Of a DNA stretch of 64,000 nucleotides, positions 22,671 to 36,082 are shown in pieces. Source of the stretch: Sepiola atlantica. Taxonomy: Eukaryota; Mollusca; Cephalopoda; Sepiida; Sepiolidae. Position 1 is the stretch's first letter. The number at the start of each line of letters is the position of its first letter. Under the pieces are notes generated by a model. The model was not told where the DNA came from. It saw only the letters and a list, made by a program, of their open reading frames with translations, and ran no database searches. A program made the translations under genes and the position numbers. The stretch is taken from assembly GCA_963556195.1 (NCBI GenBank), contig OY744520.1:2792501-2856500 (forward strand). Reading direction: 5' to 3'.

Positions 22671-25047
22671 CTGGTTATATGAGTCATTTCTTCTATTTTA
22701 TTTCTTTATATTACAGTCCCTATCATGATTTATCAATCACTGATTAGATATGGTTCACGCCCCTCTTAATGTATTGTATCTTGGAATGGTAGGATTTTTG
22801 CCATTCCACTCTCATTTAGAGTGTGCCACTTTATTCGGTACTAAGCAGGCCGGAAACAGTCGTCGTTTATACTTATATAAACTTGTGGTAGTTTTACTAA
22901 ACCGTCATTGATTGAATTTTCTTCCATGTATAATTTTACTTTCATTATTGTTTTGTTATAATCTTATCATGAAAGAAAATCATGAAGCATTGGGTTATTT
23001 TAGTAGTAAATGTAAAATAATGTAGACTTATGGTCGCTGTATGATATGAATGCAACGGACAGATTGTGGAACATGGAAGAGATATTACGTGTACACATGA
23101 GTAGTGAGTGTTTCTAGAAAATATTACGAGAGACAGTGAAGACGGAATGCATTCCCAAACTGTATTTTTTATGCAAATCAATTTAGACCACACATACTAT
23201 GAAAGTAATATGGTCATTAAAACTCATGAAATCTCATTTCTCTCGCGGGTAACACGTATTGTAACCTTCAAATATAAAGCCGTCGTCGTGCTTTCTTCTA
23301 TTTTCTAAATCAAAAACTATGAATTCATTTTTATGACAAAATACTTGACAATACATTTTTTCTGAACTTATTTTATTCTACGCCATACAGAAACTACTTG
23401 TATCATGAAGAGAGTGATGCCTGACGTTGCAAAAAAAGGTAACCTTTAAGTACTTTAATGCGTTCTGCTGATCAACTTATGGCGAAAGTGCAGTATAGTT
23501 AACAACGAAAATGGAGTAAGAACGAAATATACAAGAAATAACTGTTAGCAAAGGATAGAAAAATTAATTTTCTATCGGCCTCCGTTGTTTTAAGCCTTTA
23601 ACACTATTTTGAAGTGTTGCTATTTAAAGAATTATTTTGTTGCTTTCACGTAAGCGATTTGTCAATCAAAAATAGCGGCTGACTTTTTTATTGATGTAAT
23701 CGCTGATTTCGTGATAAAATGTATTTTAAAATAGGTTTATGCTACAACTAACCTACATTTCGGGGCTAATTTCAATTAGGGTTAGTGTAAGCTTATTTCC
23801 GATCTCTTAAGCCTAAAATTAGATACCACCTCAAAGAAAATCTTGATAACCATTGACGGAATCGTTTACGTCAAACTAACTAATTTTAAATAAAACTTAC
23901 AAATAGCTTATAAAGTTTAAAACTATGCAGATTCATAGAAATTAGATTTCTTATCGTTTAGTGAAGTTTATGGGTTGTATATTTCTTTTTCGTTAACTAT
24001 GTTGTACTTTTCCCAACTTCATATACTACGATAAATAATTACTAAAACGATTCATTCTGAAATAAAGTAAAAATTGTGTAAAGAAATATGTGTACATTTA
24101 TGTTCTGTTCCAATAATAGATTAACATTGTTGCGACAGTTGGCTTAAGAGAAAGCGAGATTGTAAATCTTATAATAAACATATTGAATTGAAACCTCAGC
24201 TCTTTGCTACAGTACTTTAATCGATAGTTCGTTCATTTTAAAGTGTTCACTTTTGAGGGAAAATGATTTATAGAATAAGTTCTGGGAAATAAAACACAAA
24301 ATAGACTACTAAACAGTGAGGAGTTTGCGGATCACAGTGTCGAAGCGAGCATTTTATAATTTGCAGAGTGGCGGATACACATTTTATTAGTGTTTCAATC
24401 CTATGAGAAATATTTTAAGATTAAAAATATTATAACAGTCTGTAGGCAAAATAACATTGAGTTATAAGTAATATGATATTAAAAAATAAATAACACTTGT
24501 CAACAAATATTTTCTATGTTGTCTGGAAAATGTAGGTTATCGTGGCTAACGTCAAGCCGCTGAATTCAAAAATATAGTCAGTCTTTTCCTATCAAGTCAA
24601 CGGGTTTGACTTTTTAAATTGATATGATGTTATTTATTGGCTTATTGTACGATACTCCATCCGTTTAAGAGATTTGTATACTGTGCTTTAAAGCAAGTTT
24701 TCATCGTTTTCAATATAATTGATATCTTATAAATGAATCACTTTAAGTTACATAATATAGTTTGCATGATTCCTGTAGATAATTTTATTATCAGATTGTA
24801 TAAGCATGAACAGTTCTTTAGAACTTGAGGCACATTTTCTATATAATTTCCCAGGAAATATATTTAGTTAAGGTAGTTCTTGCAGCTTGATGTAAACCCC
24901 CTTTGAGGTCTCAATTAGTGAAGTTATTTATTCTATACATTTCTTGTAACTCTTTTATTCGTTACTTGCAGCAGAATCAAGTTGTACAATGAATACAAAC
25001 ACATAATAGCTGACATGCTTGAATAACCCTGATTTGTTTTGTTATAT
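22671..25047. other. AT-rich sequence, no gene seen
   Basis: Two overlapping opposite-strand frames near 22945-23308 are unsupported. A GGGTTAG remnant occurs at about 23778. Otherwise I recognise nothing. Confidence 0.45.
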
Positions 25048-25590
25048 GAATTTACTTTTGTGGAAAACAGAATGAAAATCGATGATTTTGCAAACTCATT
25101 TTAATTTGCATACTTTGGAAATTCTGCTTGAAGACCATGCCAAATAATGAGCCCATCACATCATATGCAAAACTGGCAGTGGTCTAAAGGCTTAGAGAAA
25201 GGTTCAACATTTAGCGTGCAAATAGTTTGGAGAGAACAGTAACTCAATTATGATGGCTGTTACTTTTGCGGCGTCAGTTAAAAGGTGTAAACAGTAAGAA
25301 TATAAAGTTGTGTTGAATTTACTTTGGTAGAAAACTATATGAAAATTAACGATTTTGTGAAAAACATTTATTTACATATTTAAAGTGATTTTCGGAGATC
25401 AGGACACACTATTGACACTTCACATAGTATGTAACCCTTACAACGCGAGATTGCGACATTGTATTAGAAGTTTATGGAAATATTTAAAATGTTGCATTCA
25501 AATGGTTTAGGGGTGTCTCGAAAAAACACATTATTATGACTGTTACATTTGTTGCGTCAATATCAAAGGTGTTAACACAATTTTTTCCCC
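25048..25590. repeat. Diverged tandem duplication, unit about 270-280 bp
   Basis: Copy 1 starts with GAATTTACTTTTGTGGAAAA at 25048. Copy 2 starts with GAATTTACTTTGGTAGAAAA at 25315. Both continue with ATGAAAAT...GATTTTG. Both end with an ATG(G/A)CTGTTAC block, TTTG-GCGTCA and AAAGGTGT (copy 1 near 25253, copy 2 near 25536). Spacing between the anchors grows from 267 to 283, so small indels separate the copies. No coding capacity. Confidence 0.65.
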
Positions 25591-27784
25591 TAAGAACAAT
25601 ATGCTCTTGATGTACAATATATGATACATGATAAGTACTATTAACTGTTAAAAGGGAGGGGTTGATGTGGTGAAAATAGATGAAACGAAATGACGATATG
25701 TAATCTTTGTGATTTGAGAAAATTTGAAACCTTATGAATGGAAAAAAAAAGTCCATTTTCGTTAGACGTGAAATCTGACCGGATGAGTCAAAATAGACCG
25801 TATTTTTTATAAATTAGCCCAAATAACTGATTAACTTCCTGCCAGCCAAATATATGTTGACCAATCTTACAATTTTGAAAGTTAAAATTTAGAAACATAA
25901 ATCATATTTAATGTCCAGCTACAACACCAAAGATGCTGATACTGAAATTCATTTTCAAAAAGTCAATTTGTACAGATTAGGAAAGATGGCACACCCTGTG
26001 TTTGGTTTCCTCCGTCCTTTAACGATTTTTTCACTTTTAATAAACGCATTTTGACGCATTCGTAGCGTATTTCTTATTCGTTCATCATTTCTTCCTCTGA
26101 GAAAAAGGAAATAGCTTAGATATAATTCTCAAAGTTTAACGTAATTTGAAGAAAGGGTACGAAACGGTCTGTAGTGTTTCAATCTAGGGGTCTCAACCAT
26201 TTATGTTGCAATTATTGAACGCACTACTCCCATCGGTCTGTGAGTAATTGAATTGTTGACAACATCTGAAGTTAACATTAAAAGTTATTATTTACTATTT
26301 CCACAAAAAATGTGTGATTCAAACCAGGATTTAAAAGTTATCTCCACATTAAATTTAAACAATTTGCTGTTAGTAAACAATGTTTAAACATATGATATGT
26401 TTATATTAGCATGCAGTGTATAGTAAATACAAGGAAAACGTGTATAAAATTGGGAAATTAAATTCCTCGACTATTTAATTATAAATTGCGTATATAGTAG
26501 GCACTAAGATACAATAGAAAGCAGGTAACACATTGGTATCGAGGGTTTAGGTGTAAGACATCCGGCCAGTTTGACAAGGAGTTACTCGAAATTAAAAATT
26601 ACATATAATGATGAATTAAGGGTATTGTACAATTTATAAATATAAAAACTAGAATTTAAATCGGGGATGAATAACAACCATGTAATTCACACAGTCCTGA
26701 GTATCACCATTTGTAATTCTTACTAGTTTTCAATTTTCATTGATAATTCAAATGCCTTTCATGTTTATGAATATCTGGCGTGATTAAGTATCTAATATAG
26801 TGTAAAACAATTCGAAAAGCAGTATTGGATATATTATAAACTATTTATTTTCTATATGACTTAGTTTCCAATTCAGAAAAAAACACAGACCGAATATGTG
26901 CATGTCGGTACATTAATCCAACCATTTTAGTATTTACCTCCTCATGAAAATAAATGCCAGAAAATTGAAATATAAGGAACTAAACTGTTACAGAAATAAA
27001 CTGATGTCAGGAAGTTGTATGATTCCACTTAGGTTACGCTAACAAATATATATATATATTGTAATTGGATAGGAAATCAAAGTCTAATGAATAAAATTAT
27101 ACTAAAAAGTTGTATATGAAGTTTATTTCCATACTGGAATTATTCCTTTATAGATAGGATATGTACAATAAGACTGATCGAACCACACGCCAAACGAACA
27201 GTTGATAAATTATTCATGATTTACACATATATTGAATAGAAGCTCTTGGTCTATTTTCAGGCATAATTTCAGCAATCGATCATAAAGCTGCAGCTTGTGA
27301 TGCAGTAACAACCACACGCGTTTGTCTGCAATTCTGACAGACCACGAAAACACATAAACAAAAACATTATGGCAAAGAACACGACTATATCAATGAGAAC
27401 AATGAATTTAGCTGCATTGTGAAATTTCAAATAATAAAACTTCAAAGTTCCCCTTGTTGTTCGTGTACATGTGGGTTGTTTCTTAAAACCCCATGTTATC
27501 CTAAGTACATGTCTCCCTACAATTATAAGTGGTTGTTCCTTCCTATGAAATAAAATGTTCCACTTTACTGGATGTATTCTTTATAGTCGAAAAATCTAAT
27601 TTTTGCCCAATCAAAATGTTTGCTTTTAAAGCTCGCCAGGTGATATTTCGTACTTTTGCATTGAGAAATTTGACAAGGAAGTTAAAATTTAATTATACTG
27701 CGGAACATCGGTCAGCTTTTTTCTAAGACTAACAAAGCACTCAGCCTAGTGCAAATTCTGAACTCACTTTTGAATGTCAAGATT
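25591..27784. other. AT-rich sequence, no gene seen
   Basis: No supportable gene. A short TA run (27047-27058) and a C/T-varied patch at 27285-27350 have no recognised identity. Confidence 0.45.
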
Positions 27785-27940
27785 ACTTATGTATATGTTT
27801 TCGAATTTTTTAGATGAGGATGGGTAATTTGTATTATTTGTATTATTTGATTACGAGTGTTATATTCAAAAGGTTTCCGCTTATGCACTTTCTGACCTTC
27901 TTCAGGTGCATAGTCCCGACATTAGGTACCTCGTTGTAAG
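27785..27940. repeat. Fragment of the fold-back repeat family
   Basis: Contains GAATTTTTTAGATGAGGATG, found almost unchanged at 33909 and similar at 49587, and a CTGACCTTCTTCAGGTG segment matching the family's central palindrome arm. Only the left half of the family unit is visible. Confidence 0.5.
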
Positions 27941-28675
27941 AATTTGGGATCAATATATCGAACTCAGCATCATTTACAGACTTTAAAACTGTAATGTCTA
28001 TAAAAATTATATTAGTCATGATTGCCTAGGAGTTTAAATTGATTTATTCGAAGTTAACTTCGACTGTAGTAAAGATTGCACTTTCGACCTCAAGAATTAA
28101 GTTCACAGGGACATGTAGCCTAAAATCAAATGCAAGTTATACGTACCGAAAGTTGTGAATTTTTAACTGTTTAACGGATGGCATTGTATAATTGATATTT
28201 TATATTTAGATACTAATGAACGAGTTTTTTTAATTTAGTAAAATATCATGTTTTACTTCTAAAAAACAGAATTGTAATTCCATATTCATTTTGCTAAATT
28301 GATCTGATATTGTCCCGCTGTTAAACCGTTTGTAAAATATGTCTTAATTATTTTGTTTAAGATAATCTCAATCTCAGTTGCAAGTTATGTTAACAACATG
28401 AAAAACATTCGAAGTTAAATTCAATTAAGTAATTTTGATTTGTTTACGTTTGTTTTTATTTTTCCACTTTTCCTTTTATTAGTGTACCTTTACGTGAAAT
28501 GCTTTCGGATATTCATTTTGTATCAGAGAAATGACAAAATGAACTTAAACTTTTTATATAATAATAATATCTGCGAATTATACAATACATCAATTCTACT
28601 TAATATTTGCATCATGAATTTATTATTTCTCTCATAGATCAAACCCACATGAATTTGTGTTTATATTATTACCTG

Positions 28676-28677
<2 letters not shown>

Positions 28678-28745
<68 letters not shown>
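28678..28745. repeat. (TA)n microsatellite
   Basis: About 67 bases of pure TA; frames over it (YIYIYI) are artefacts. Confidence 0.95.
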
Positions 28746-28748
<3 letters not shown>

Positions 28749-29000
28749 AATTACAATGCAACACGCGATTGAACGCCATTTCAAAATTTACGAAGCTGTC
28801 ACTACAGTAAGTCTTGAATTTCAATGCTCTACCACACACACCCAAATCATGTTTTACATAAAATGATACCGGCATTATTTCGTTTTTGCTTTCAAGTAAC
28901 ATACACTTATAGTCGAAGAACATGTTGTATATGTTCTACCTTTTAGCTTTTATAATCTGTATTTAAACAAATTTGATTTATTGCGTTTTGGATTCAAGCT

Positions 29001-29002
<2 letters not shown>

Positions 29003-29057
<55 letters not shown>
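29003..29057. repeat. (TA)n microsatellite
   Basis: About 54 bases of pure TA, only 260 bases beyond the previous tract. Confidence 0.95.
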
Positions 29058-29058
<1 letters not shown>

Positions 29059-31329
29059 TGTAAACACTTTTTAAGTTTTTGTAGTTAACGCATCTGCACA
29101 GGAATGTGAGGTTATGACTTATTTTAATCATTTTTATATTGTTTTCTATTTGTTTCATTGTTATAACAGTTCTACTGATTTGTGATTATCTGTCTAAATG
29201 TTTCACATGAGGATTGATGATTTTTATTATTAAGATTATTCGGACTACATTAAGCAAAACGACTCGAATATAAAATGATCAATCTTACTAATTCAAATGA
29301 TACACATTACACATCTTAATGTAAACATTACAAGAGATACGTGCAATAAATAGTTGACACATTATTCACGTACTTCGTGGAAATATGTCTTGATGTTTTG
29401 CTGATTCAGTCACAACACTTTTGCTTTCCTACTATTCCCAATAAGATAACCCCGATCACAAAAACCCGCAATTAACTAAAAGGGACATAAAAGATGACAC
29501 ACATAGACGATTCATAGTAAAATTTTCATTGGTGGGCGATCGAAAACTTCCTAAAGTGTAGACCTTCACCTGTTTATGACTCTCATATGTCATGTTTCTA
29601 CGAAAAATACCATTCTATCATGAGGAAACTCTGTTCTGTTCAAAGTTCAACATCTATGAGAGCGACTCTAAATTCTCACATGACACGTATCCTATCTCGA
29701 TTCCATTTTTCTTTCATACCTTCACTTTGATTAAAACTAAGTTTGAAGCGTAATTTTCTTTTCTACTTAATCTAACCAATCCCATGTATAATTGTGTGTT
29801 TCATTTCGAAAAATACAAGTCACAATACGGTGAAATCTGGACAAACATCATGTTGCGAACCATATTTCTCTTAAAATTGGTTTATTTCCATCCATGGACT
29901 TCTTCATAACTGTTTACACAGACTTGTTTGCAATATAGATTAACCTATTCCAAACCGTACAAAGAAAGCTAATAAATTAAATATTTATTCAGTCTACGAA
30001 GAGTCATAAATAAATAATTGGCTAACGTTGTCTTGTCTGGAACGAATTCAAAATAGTAAATTTTCCTTTAAATGCCAATATTATTTTTGCATCTCTCTTG
30101 TGTTTCATTAATATATTGTGGTTTAGGAACCATGGGAGTTCAGACAGACGCAAATCTTCAAATGAATAAATTGAATTCAATCCATCGCTGTTCATTCGTT
30201 AAAATGTGTCCTCTTTTTTATTATTTTCCAATTTACACTATTAAGCAAAATCTACGTTATTGATTTTACAAAATTTCAGTAGAGAAGTGGCGCCTGCCCA
30301 ACAGAAGAACAGGATGAATTGTGAGTTTTCTGATAAAAAGTGTTTATACAGAAATTCTTTATATATTCATTTTATAATATGCAAAAGTGTCAATAAAAAG
30401 GGATAATATATATCTCAGATTACATAAAATTAAATTCATGTATATATTATTTTATGATTATTATTTTTTAAATATTTATAAGGACAAATGAATACCTTGA
30501 GACACGATATTTTCGTTCCAGATCACTTATTCGAGTGTTGCAAGATGGAAAACAGGTCAAAATCATTATTAGTTATATCTTATCAACTAATATCATATGT
30601 ATGACTCCCTGTGTATTTCAAAATGGACTGCCGCTTGCTCTCACCCTCTCACTTTCAGCCACGCGACGTCATATCTGCTGTTACCCCTACTTTATTTACA
30701 CCCGAGTACAACAAGTTTATTTCTGCTGACCTTCTTTCTCTAATTTTAAAATAACTGAATGATATAGATGATCTACCCGTCTAATATATAACAAAGTAAA
30801 TATTTATTGAGTCATGCTGAAAAAAACAAAACCGATAAAATTAATATATGACCGCCATCGATTTAAGCATTTAATCAAAATTGCATGCTCACCATATTTT
30901 AAATATTAAATAGCTTTGTAATTCTAAACAAAAATAATTGCGAGAAAAACAATTAAAAAGGGGAATGGAAAAGTCTATGATATATATAAAAAACACTACT
31001 CTTAATAATAGGTTACAGCGACCCCAAAATTGCAGCAAATTATGGGGATCTGGTTTTGGCCCGACCCAAACCCATATATATATTATGTTAAGGAAGAGGG
31101 AGAAGATACTCACAGCCTAACATAAAGTTTTGTACCATTCTGGTTGCTGTTTATATTAAGATTGTGGAGTCTATGTTCACGCTGGACCATCAATAGCAGC
31201 AAATCTCAATGGTTGGCATCGAATTGTCAAACTCCGCCAGGGCACGAGTCAGCTAGATTTTAATAAAATTGAAATTTAATTTCATAAACATATTTAATAG
31301 AATTAAATAAAAAATAAATACATATTTTA
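29058..31329. other. AT-rich sequence, no supportable gene
   Basis: At 30283-30320 a possible acceptor (ACAAAATTTCAG) is followed by a GC-richer patch with short open frames, and an AATAAA lies near 30391. I could not choose a frame. Nothing else is recognisable. Confidence 0.4.
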
Positions 31330-31935
31330 CTATTTACTATTTGCGCTCCCGTTCTTCTGCAACAATTTGTATACAACTGCTATGGCCGTCGTTTCTTGCT
31401 CCCGCAGGCGTCGTTGTCTCATTCTTAACGGGCTGTTGTCCTCGCTTTCTGCAATCAATTTCTTAAGTATAACAAGTATTTTTTCTGTTTCAAAGAGCCG
31501 TTTTTACTTACTATATAATTAACCGACTTGAACGGGTTCACCGCAAATAAAGAGAGAGGTTGCGCTAGCTTAATTTGCTAGTTAATTTCTTAATTAACTC
31601 GAGAGAGGTAGGAGGTGAGCTGTTCACTACTGGCTCTAATATTTTTTGTCAATCAGAATATTTCTCGTAACCGCTTACATGATTGGAGATGTTGACTCGT
31701 CGCTCCCCAGTCAATTACGGATTAAATCCCGATTTAATTCTTTCACGGTCGGAACTCTCGTCTCAAATCTCGTCGTCAACACGCCAGGTGTCATGTAAAC
31801 TTTGACCTCTCGTAACTTTAAGGTTACTCAACGTCGACGCGCACCGTGGGTAACACATCGAACCGAATTGGACGGAGTGACTCCGTCACAAATCGCGCAA
31901 GTCAACTCCCTCTCAACTAGATGCGGCCAAGCCAT
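31330..31935 (-). pseudogene. Degraded coding remnant with a Cys/His cluster
   Basis: This segment is clearly richer in G+C than its surroundings. On the minus strand it opens with an ATG at 31935, reading MAWPHLVERELTCAICDG and then RCVTHGARRR before a stop; the C-x-x-C and C-x-x-H suggest a small zinc-binding fold. Further open pieces in other frames follow, with stops between (for example SSPPTSLELIKKLTSKLS). The last, 31330-31503, is a 57-codon charged stretch (KILVILKKLIAESEDNSP, RMRQRRLREQE) ending in TAG. Several broken but coding-like pieces in one orientation suggest a dead gene or transposon ORF. I do not recognise it. An intact spliced gene using these as exons is a weaker alternative. 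Confidence 0.35.
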
Positions 31936-31939
31936 TATC

Positions 31940-32304
31940 TAACATATATACATGATTGTATGTATATATATACATATACATGTATATATGTATATATATA
32001 TATCCATATACATATGTAGATACACACATATATATATATATATACATATACACATATGTATACATATACATATATATATATACATAGCCACATATACATA
32101 TATATATATATATATCTATACATATATATATATTTATATGTATATATGTATATATACACATATATACATATATCTACATATATATATATATACATATATA
32201 CTACATACATATATGTATATATATGCATATATATACACATACACATATACACACATATATACATATATGTACATATATACACATATATACATATGTATAT
32301 ATAT

Positions 32305-32340
<36 letters not shown>
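31940..32340. repeat. TATACA/TATAYA compound satellite tract
   Basis: About 400 bases of interspersed TATATA, CATATA, TATGTA and TACACA, ending in a pure TA run (about 32304-32338). All reading frames on both strands encode Y/I/M repeats and are artefacts. The tract begins within ten bases of the ATG of the degraded remnant at 31330-31935. Confidence 0.95.
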
Positions 32341-32341
<1 letters not shown>

Positions 32342-33599
32342 GTTTTATCGCATATATGTAATATTACTTCATAAACAGGCAATAAGGGCATCGTCAATAT
32401 TTTTTAAGAACATTCATTTAATGAAAGTGTTCATTTATATATTGACTTTAATTTTTTAATATATTGACCAAACTGGCTATAAACAAAAAATAATAAGTCA
32501 CTAAATCTAGTATACAATAGGAAAATATGCATATTAATCGAATGTGTTCATTTTCAATTTTGTAAATGATTATAACTTAGTAGTGTAATTTTTTTTACTG
32601 AACAGTGTAATACTGATTTTAGCAATTATATCTATATCTTTATTTTCTTAATTTAACATTCTGTTTGTAAAATTACTTTTATTCTTCCAGCTTTTCATAT
32701 ATTTACAAGTAGCCTCGTTTTTACGGTTGCAATTTTGTTGTTTCCTTTTAAAAGTTGTATGCATTTATTTTTAGTCATACAAGTAAACAAATATTCGGAG
32801 CGAATGACGGGCAGGATATTTCAAAATAGCACAATTTGCATTAATTTAAAATCATGATTTGGTTGTCTTTTATAATTATACATTAATGTTAAGTTCATTT
32901 GTTTAGAGAATCGTTAAAATATTTCAAGTATTTTCTTGTTTGCAAGTTCTCTCGCTTTTGAATCCTTTTTATACTGTGTCATTAGCATTGATTTAAAATA
33001 TATTTAAATAATTAATTCATGAATTAATAAGACACCCCTCTATATTATATCTTAAATAAATCGATTTTTATCGGATGCTTTAAAATAGTGGAAGTTAGAA
33101 AAATAACATGTGACGCTGTATGTTTAAAGTACGTGTGCAGATTTAATATAAAAATACAATTATTCTCTCGCTAGAAGTCAACAATCTCTGGTATTTAGAG
33201 TGCTGTTTTATAAATAGGTGAATTAGGACGTTTTTATCACCTCTATTTATTAGCTAGCGAATAAAAGTTAAAAAAACAACATACATTTACATATGATGAT
33301 ATTAGCTGTGATCACTTAACCAAGAACGAGAAGACTAAAGTCACAGATAGGATAACAAAAAAAAAATATCTCCTGCAAAAAACTTGGCTTACATGCATAC
33401 ATGGGAAATTAACGTGATAATACGTTGTAATTTTGTAAAAAATGATAACATTTCTGTTTCATTATCTCTTTTTTCACTTTAATCTTTCCATACGAAGTTC
33501 TATTATTTGCTTTATTTTCCATGCGCATAAAATGAATGGCATGCTCGTAGCTCGCAGTGAACTGGGCAATTCCAAACGCAGATCACAGGTTCCCAACAA
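32341..33599. other. AT-rich sequence, no gene seen
   Basis: No supportable gene or repeat, apart from short AT-rich runs. Confidence 0.45.
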
Positions 33600-33800
33600 T
33601 TTCTTAGCTGTCAATCATTTACTACTTGAGAAACATTCTGCTTCAGTGAAGATGACACAGGGTCGTTAAAAATGTTTGCTGTTTGCTATTATTAGATTTA
33701 GGACACAGCCGATACAGTTCTACATTTTAGTTGTCAATCATTCTATTCTTGAATTCTATTCTGCATCAGGTCAGGTGAGAATAGGTCATCAAAATGGGTA
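33600..33800. repeat. Diverged direct duplication of about 75 bp
   Basis: Two segments (about 33602-33670 and 33728-33798) share TTAG-TGTCAATCATT, CTTGA-, ATTCTGC-TCAG and GGTC-TNAAAATG in the same order, offset by about 126 bases. Confidence 0.5.
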
Positions 33801-33899
33801 TCACGCCGTTGAAGATAATTGACACAACTAATCTTATCATTGTCGACGATTAATGTTACAAGTGGTGGCCGACATTTATAACATATATAGATATATAGA

Positions 33900-34140
33900 T
33901 CTGTTTCGGAATTTTTTAGATGAGGGTTGATAATTTCTAGCATTGGGTATATTCGGACAACTGTTCTCATCTTAGGTGTTTTTATCACAATGTTTCGACC
34001 GATGTAACCTCCGACCTTCCTCTCGAGTTAGACAAGGTACACCTGAAGAAGTCGGAGGTTACATCGACAAAAACGTTGTGATAATAACACCCAAGATGAG
34101 AACAGTATACCGAATATACCAAATTCTACATATATAGATT
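33900..34140. repeat. Fold-back repeat, most complete copy
   Basis: Left arm 33938-34017 and right arm 34046-34128 are reverse complements with few mismatches. They include GGTATATTCGG, CTGTTCTCATCTT, TTTATCACAA and GATGTAACCTCCGAC. The centre holds CCTTCC...CCTGAAGAAG. A leading TTTTTTAGATGAGGGTTGAT is shared with other copies. This copy is the reference for the family seen at 27785, 36930, 49047 and 49570. Confidence 0.8.
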
Positions 34141-35984
34141 TAATAATTAAAAAATGTTAAACCTATATTAAAAAGTATAAATCAAAATAATATTTTACTT
34201 GATTTAATCCACGCCATTTGCAGAGTCGTGTATCGCTAATACTCTTTTGGAATATAAAAACGATTGTCAATCCGTCTTTAAGTAATCAAATTCATCACAT
34301 TCTACCCATCTCCTCCAATACTCTAATGTTATTGATCATGAAATAACCGAAACTCTCATTAACAATTATACTCTAGTGGCGTTTGGCCTTAGCAAGTGAT
34401 GACTCATTAGTATATAACATGTCTCAATTTTTGTTGAATCATGCACTAGTAGAATTGGAAAATATATAACCACAGAATTCCCTACCAGCTATGAGTAACA
34501 TAACACCTTTTGTTCGACTAATCTTATGAAACGTAATGTTTATGATAAGTTTTGTGTTTTTCCATTGACATACTGAATATGACTGATAGTTCTTACATCA
34601 GACAAAACAAAACCACCCACATTTACAATTATCATCTCGATTTCTCCCCCTCTACTTTACCCAGCCAAGAGCTGAGGCAGAATGAGTGCAATCTTCTTGG
34701 GATCGTGGTTAATGGTATACAACAACTTTTGATTATGCCATCTTCGTACACGTTCCCCCGCCTCAATCTTTAAGTCCGTTTGTTTTTTCGATAGTATTAT
34801 CTGTTTCACACAGTATATATCCGTAAAATAAAAGATTATTTCCCCTCATTTTGACGGGGATCAGAGTAACATCGTAACAATGGGGAATACCGGCATCTTT
34901 GACGTGGTCGACTTAGGTCGCAACCTTCGCTAAGAAGGTCTATTCGATCTAAATTACATCATACACTTTGTTTCAGGCAAGACATGCCGATACTCCAGGT
35001 TGCTGATAATGAATGATAGCTTTAAAAACAGTTTAGAAAACTTTTAAAATAGTTGTAAAAAAGAAAACAAAGTAACACGGTCTGATTTATACTAAAACTA
35101 AACTTTATTGAATACTAGCAGAGCATGTCGTTGCCCGGGATAGATTTAAATTACATTAAAAAAATGTAAGTATTCGTAAGTATTCGTCAAAAAGCATTTG
35201 AAAACAACCCTCTAATTTCGGTGATTAAAGTAGGATTTAGCGATGTTTTGAATGAAACCAAATAGATTTCTCTATGTTTTGGACGACTACACCCTTCTAC
35301 GATTCTAAGTTACCGTTTATCCGATTAAATAAAAACGACTGCCCCCCCCCCCCAAAGTAAATATGATCCAGGAATATGCTTGAAGGTTTCCAAGATCACT
35401 GAAGGAAAACTACTTTTAGATTGAAACAATTTTTATTTCAATCCGGAGTGCCCATTGTAGTGGAAGATTGAATTTGCAAACGGTGAACATCGATTTTTTG
35501 TCTAACTCTGGTATTCACTTGATTATATGGCGATTGATTTAAGGAATTTATTGTGATTATTTTGCTTTCAATCCATCAACTGTTAACTAAACACCACTTT
35601 TACAATTGTTGTTGCCATTTCGCTGCCTCTAAAAGAGGGAAGTGTTATACAATTGCGATGTTTATTGGTTTTAAAATCCATCTACTGACAGAAGATTTGC
35701 CCCAGTCTAGAAATATTTTTTCTAAAATTGACAAATAATTTAATCGAGGGAAAGTAAACATTGATTAATTTAGTTGAATGTTTGAAACATTTTGTTACTG
35801 CCTAATTATTCTTAGGTGTAGTATTATTTTTCAAACAACAACAATTATATATTATTAAATGTGCTTGAGACAAGCATTCTTTCTATTTTTATCAATACTT
35901 TGATCTTAATCACTAGAATCAACATGAAAAAACATTAGAGAACAGAGGTTTACTAAGATTTTTTTAATCCCCTGGAAATAGTAG
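34141..35984. other. AT-rich sequence, no gene seen
   Basis: Contains a run of 12 C (35342-35353) and otherwise unremarkable AT-rich sequence. No supportable gene. Confidence 0.45.
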
Positions 35985-36082
35985 TTTCTTTCAGGTATTT
36001 TGAAGTCTCGTTCGGCGACAGCTACCACTGTGATGCTAGCAGAAAAACGAAACTCAATGGAAACATATTCTCTTAACGGTCA
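35985..36082 (+). other. Candidate internal exon
   Basis: A pyrimidine-rich acceptor (TTTCTTTCAG, ending about 35994) is followed by 88 bases open in the frame reading SRSATATTVMLAEKRNSMET and then YSLNGQ, ending at CAG|GTCAGA (36082), a good donor match. Residue use and G+C in this piece look coding, whereas the extension past the donor becomes AT-rich. I do not recognise the peptide and see no partner exon within reach. Confidence 0.3.

Noticed and set aside
28440..28637. Hydrophobic plus frame considered as a fifth membrane-family member
   Set aside because: Isoleucine/asparagine-rich from AT-rich sequence, no promoter pair and no signature.
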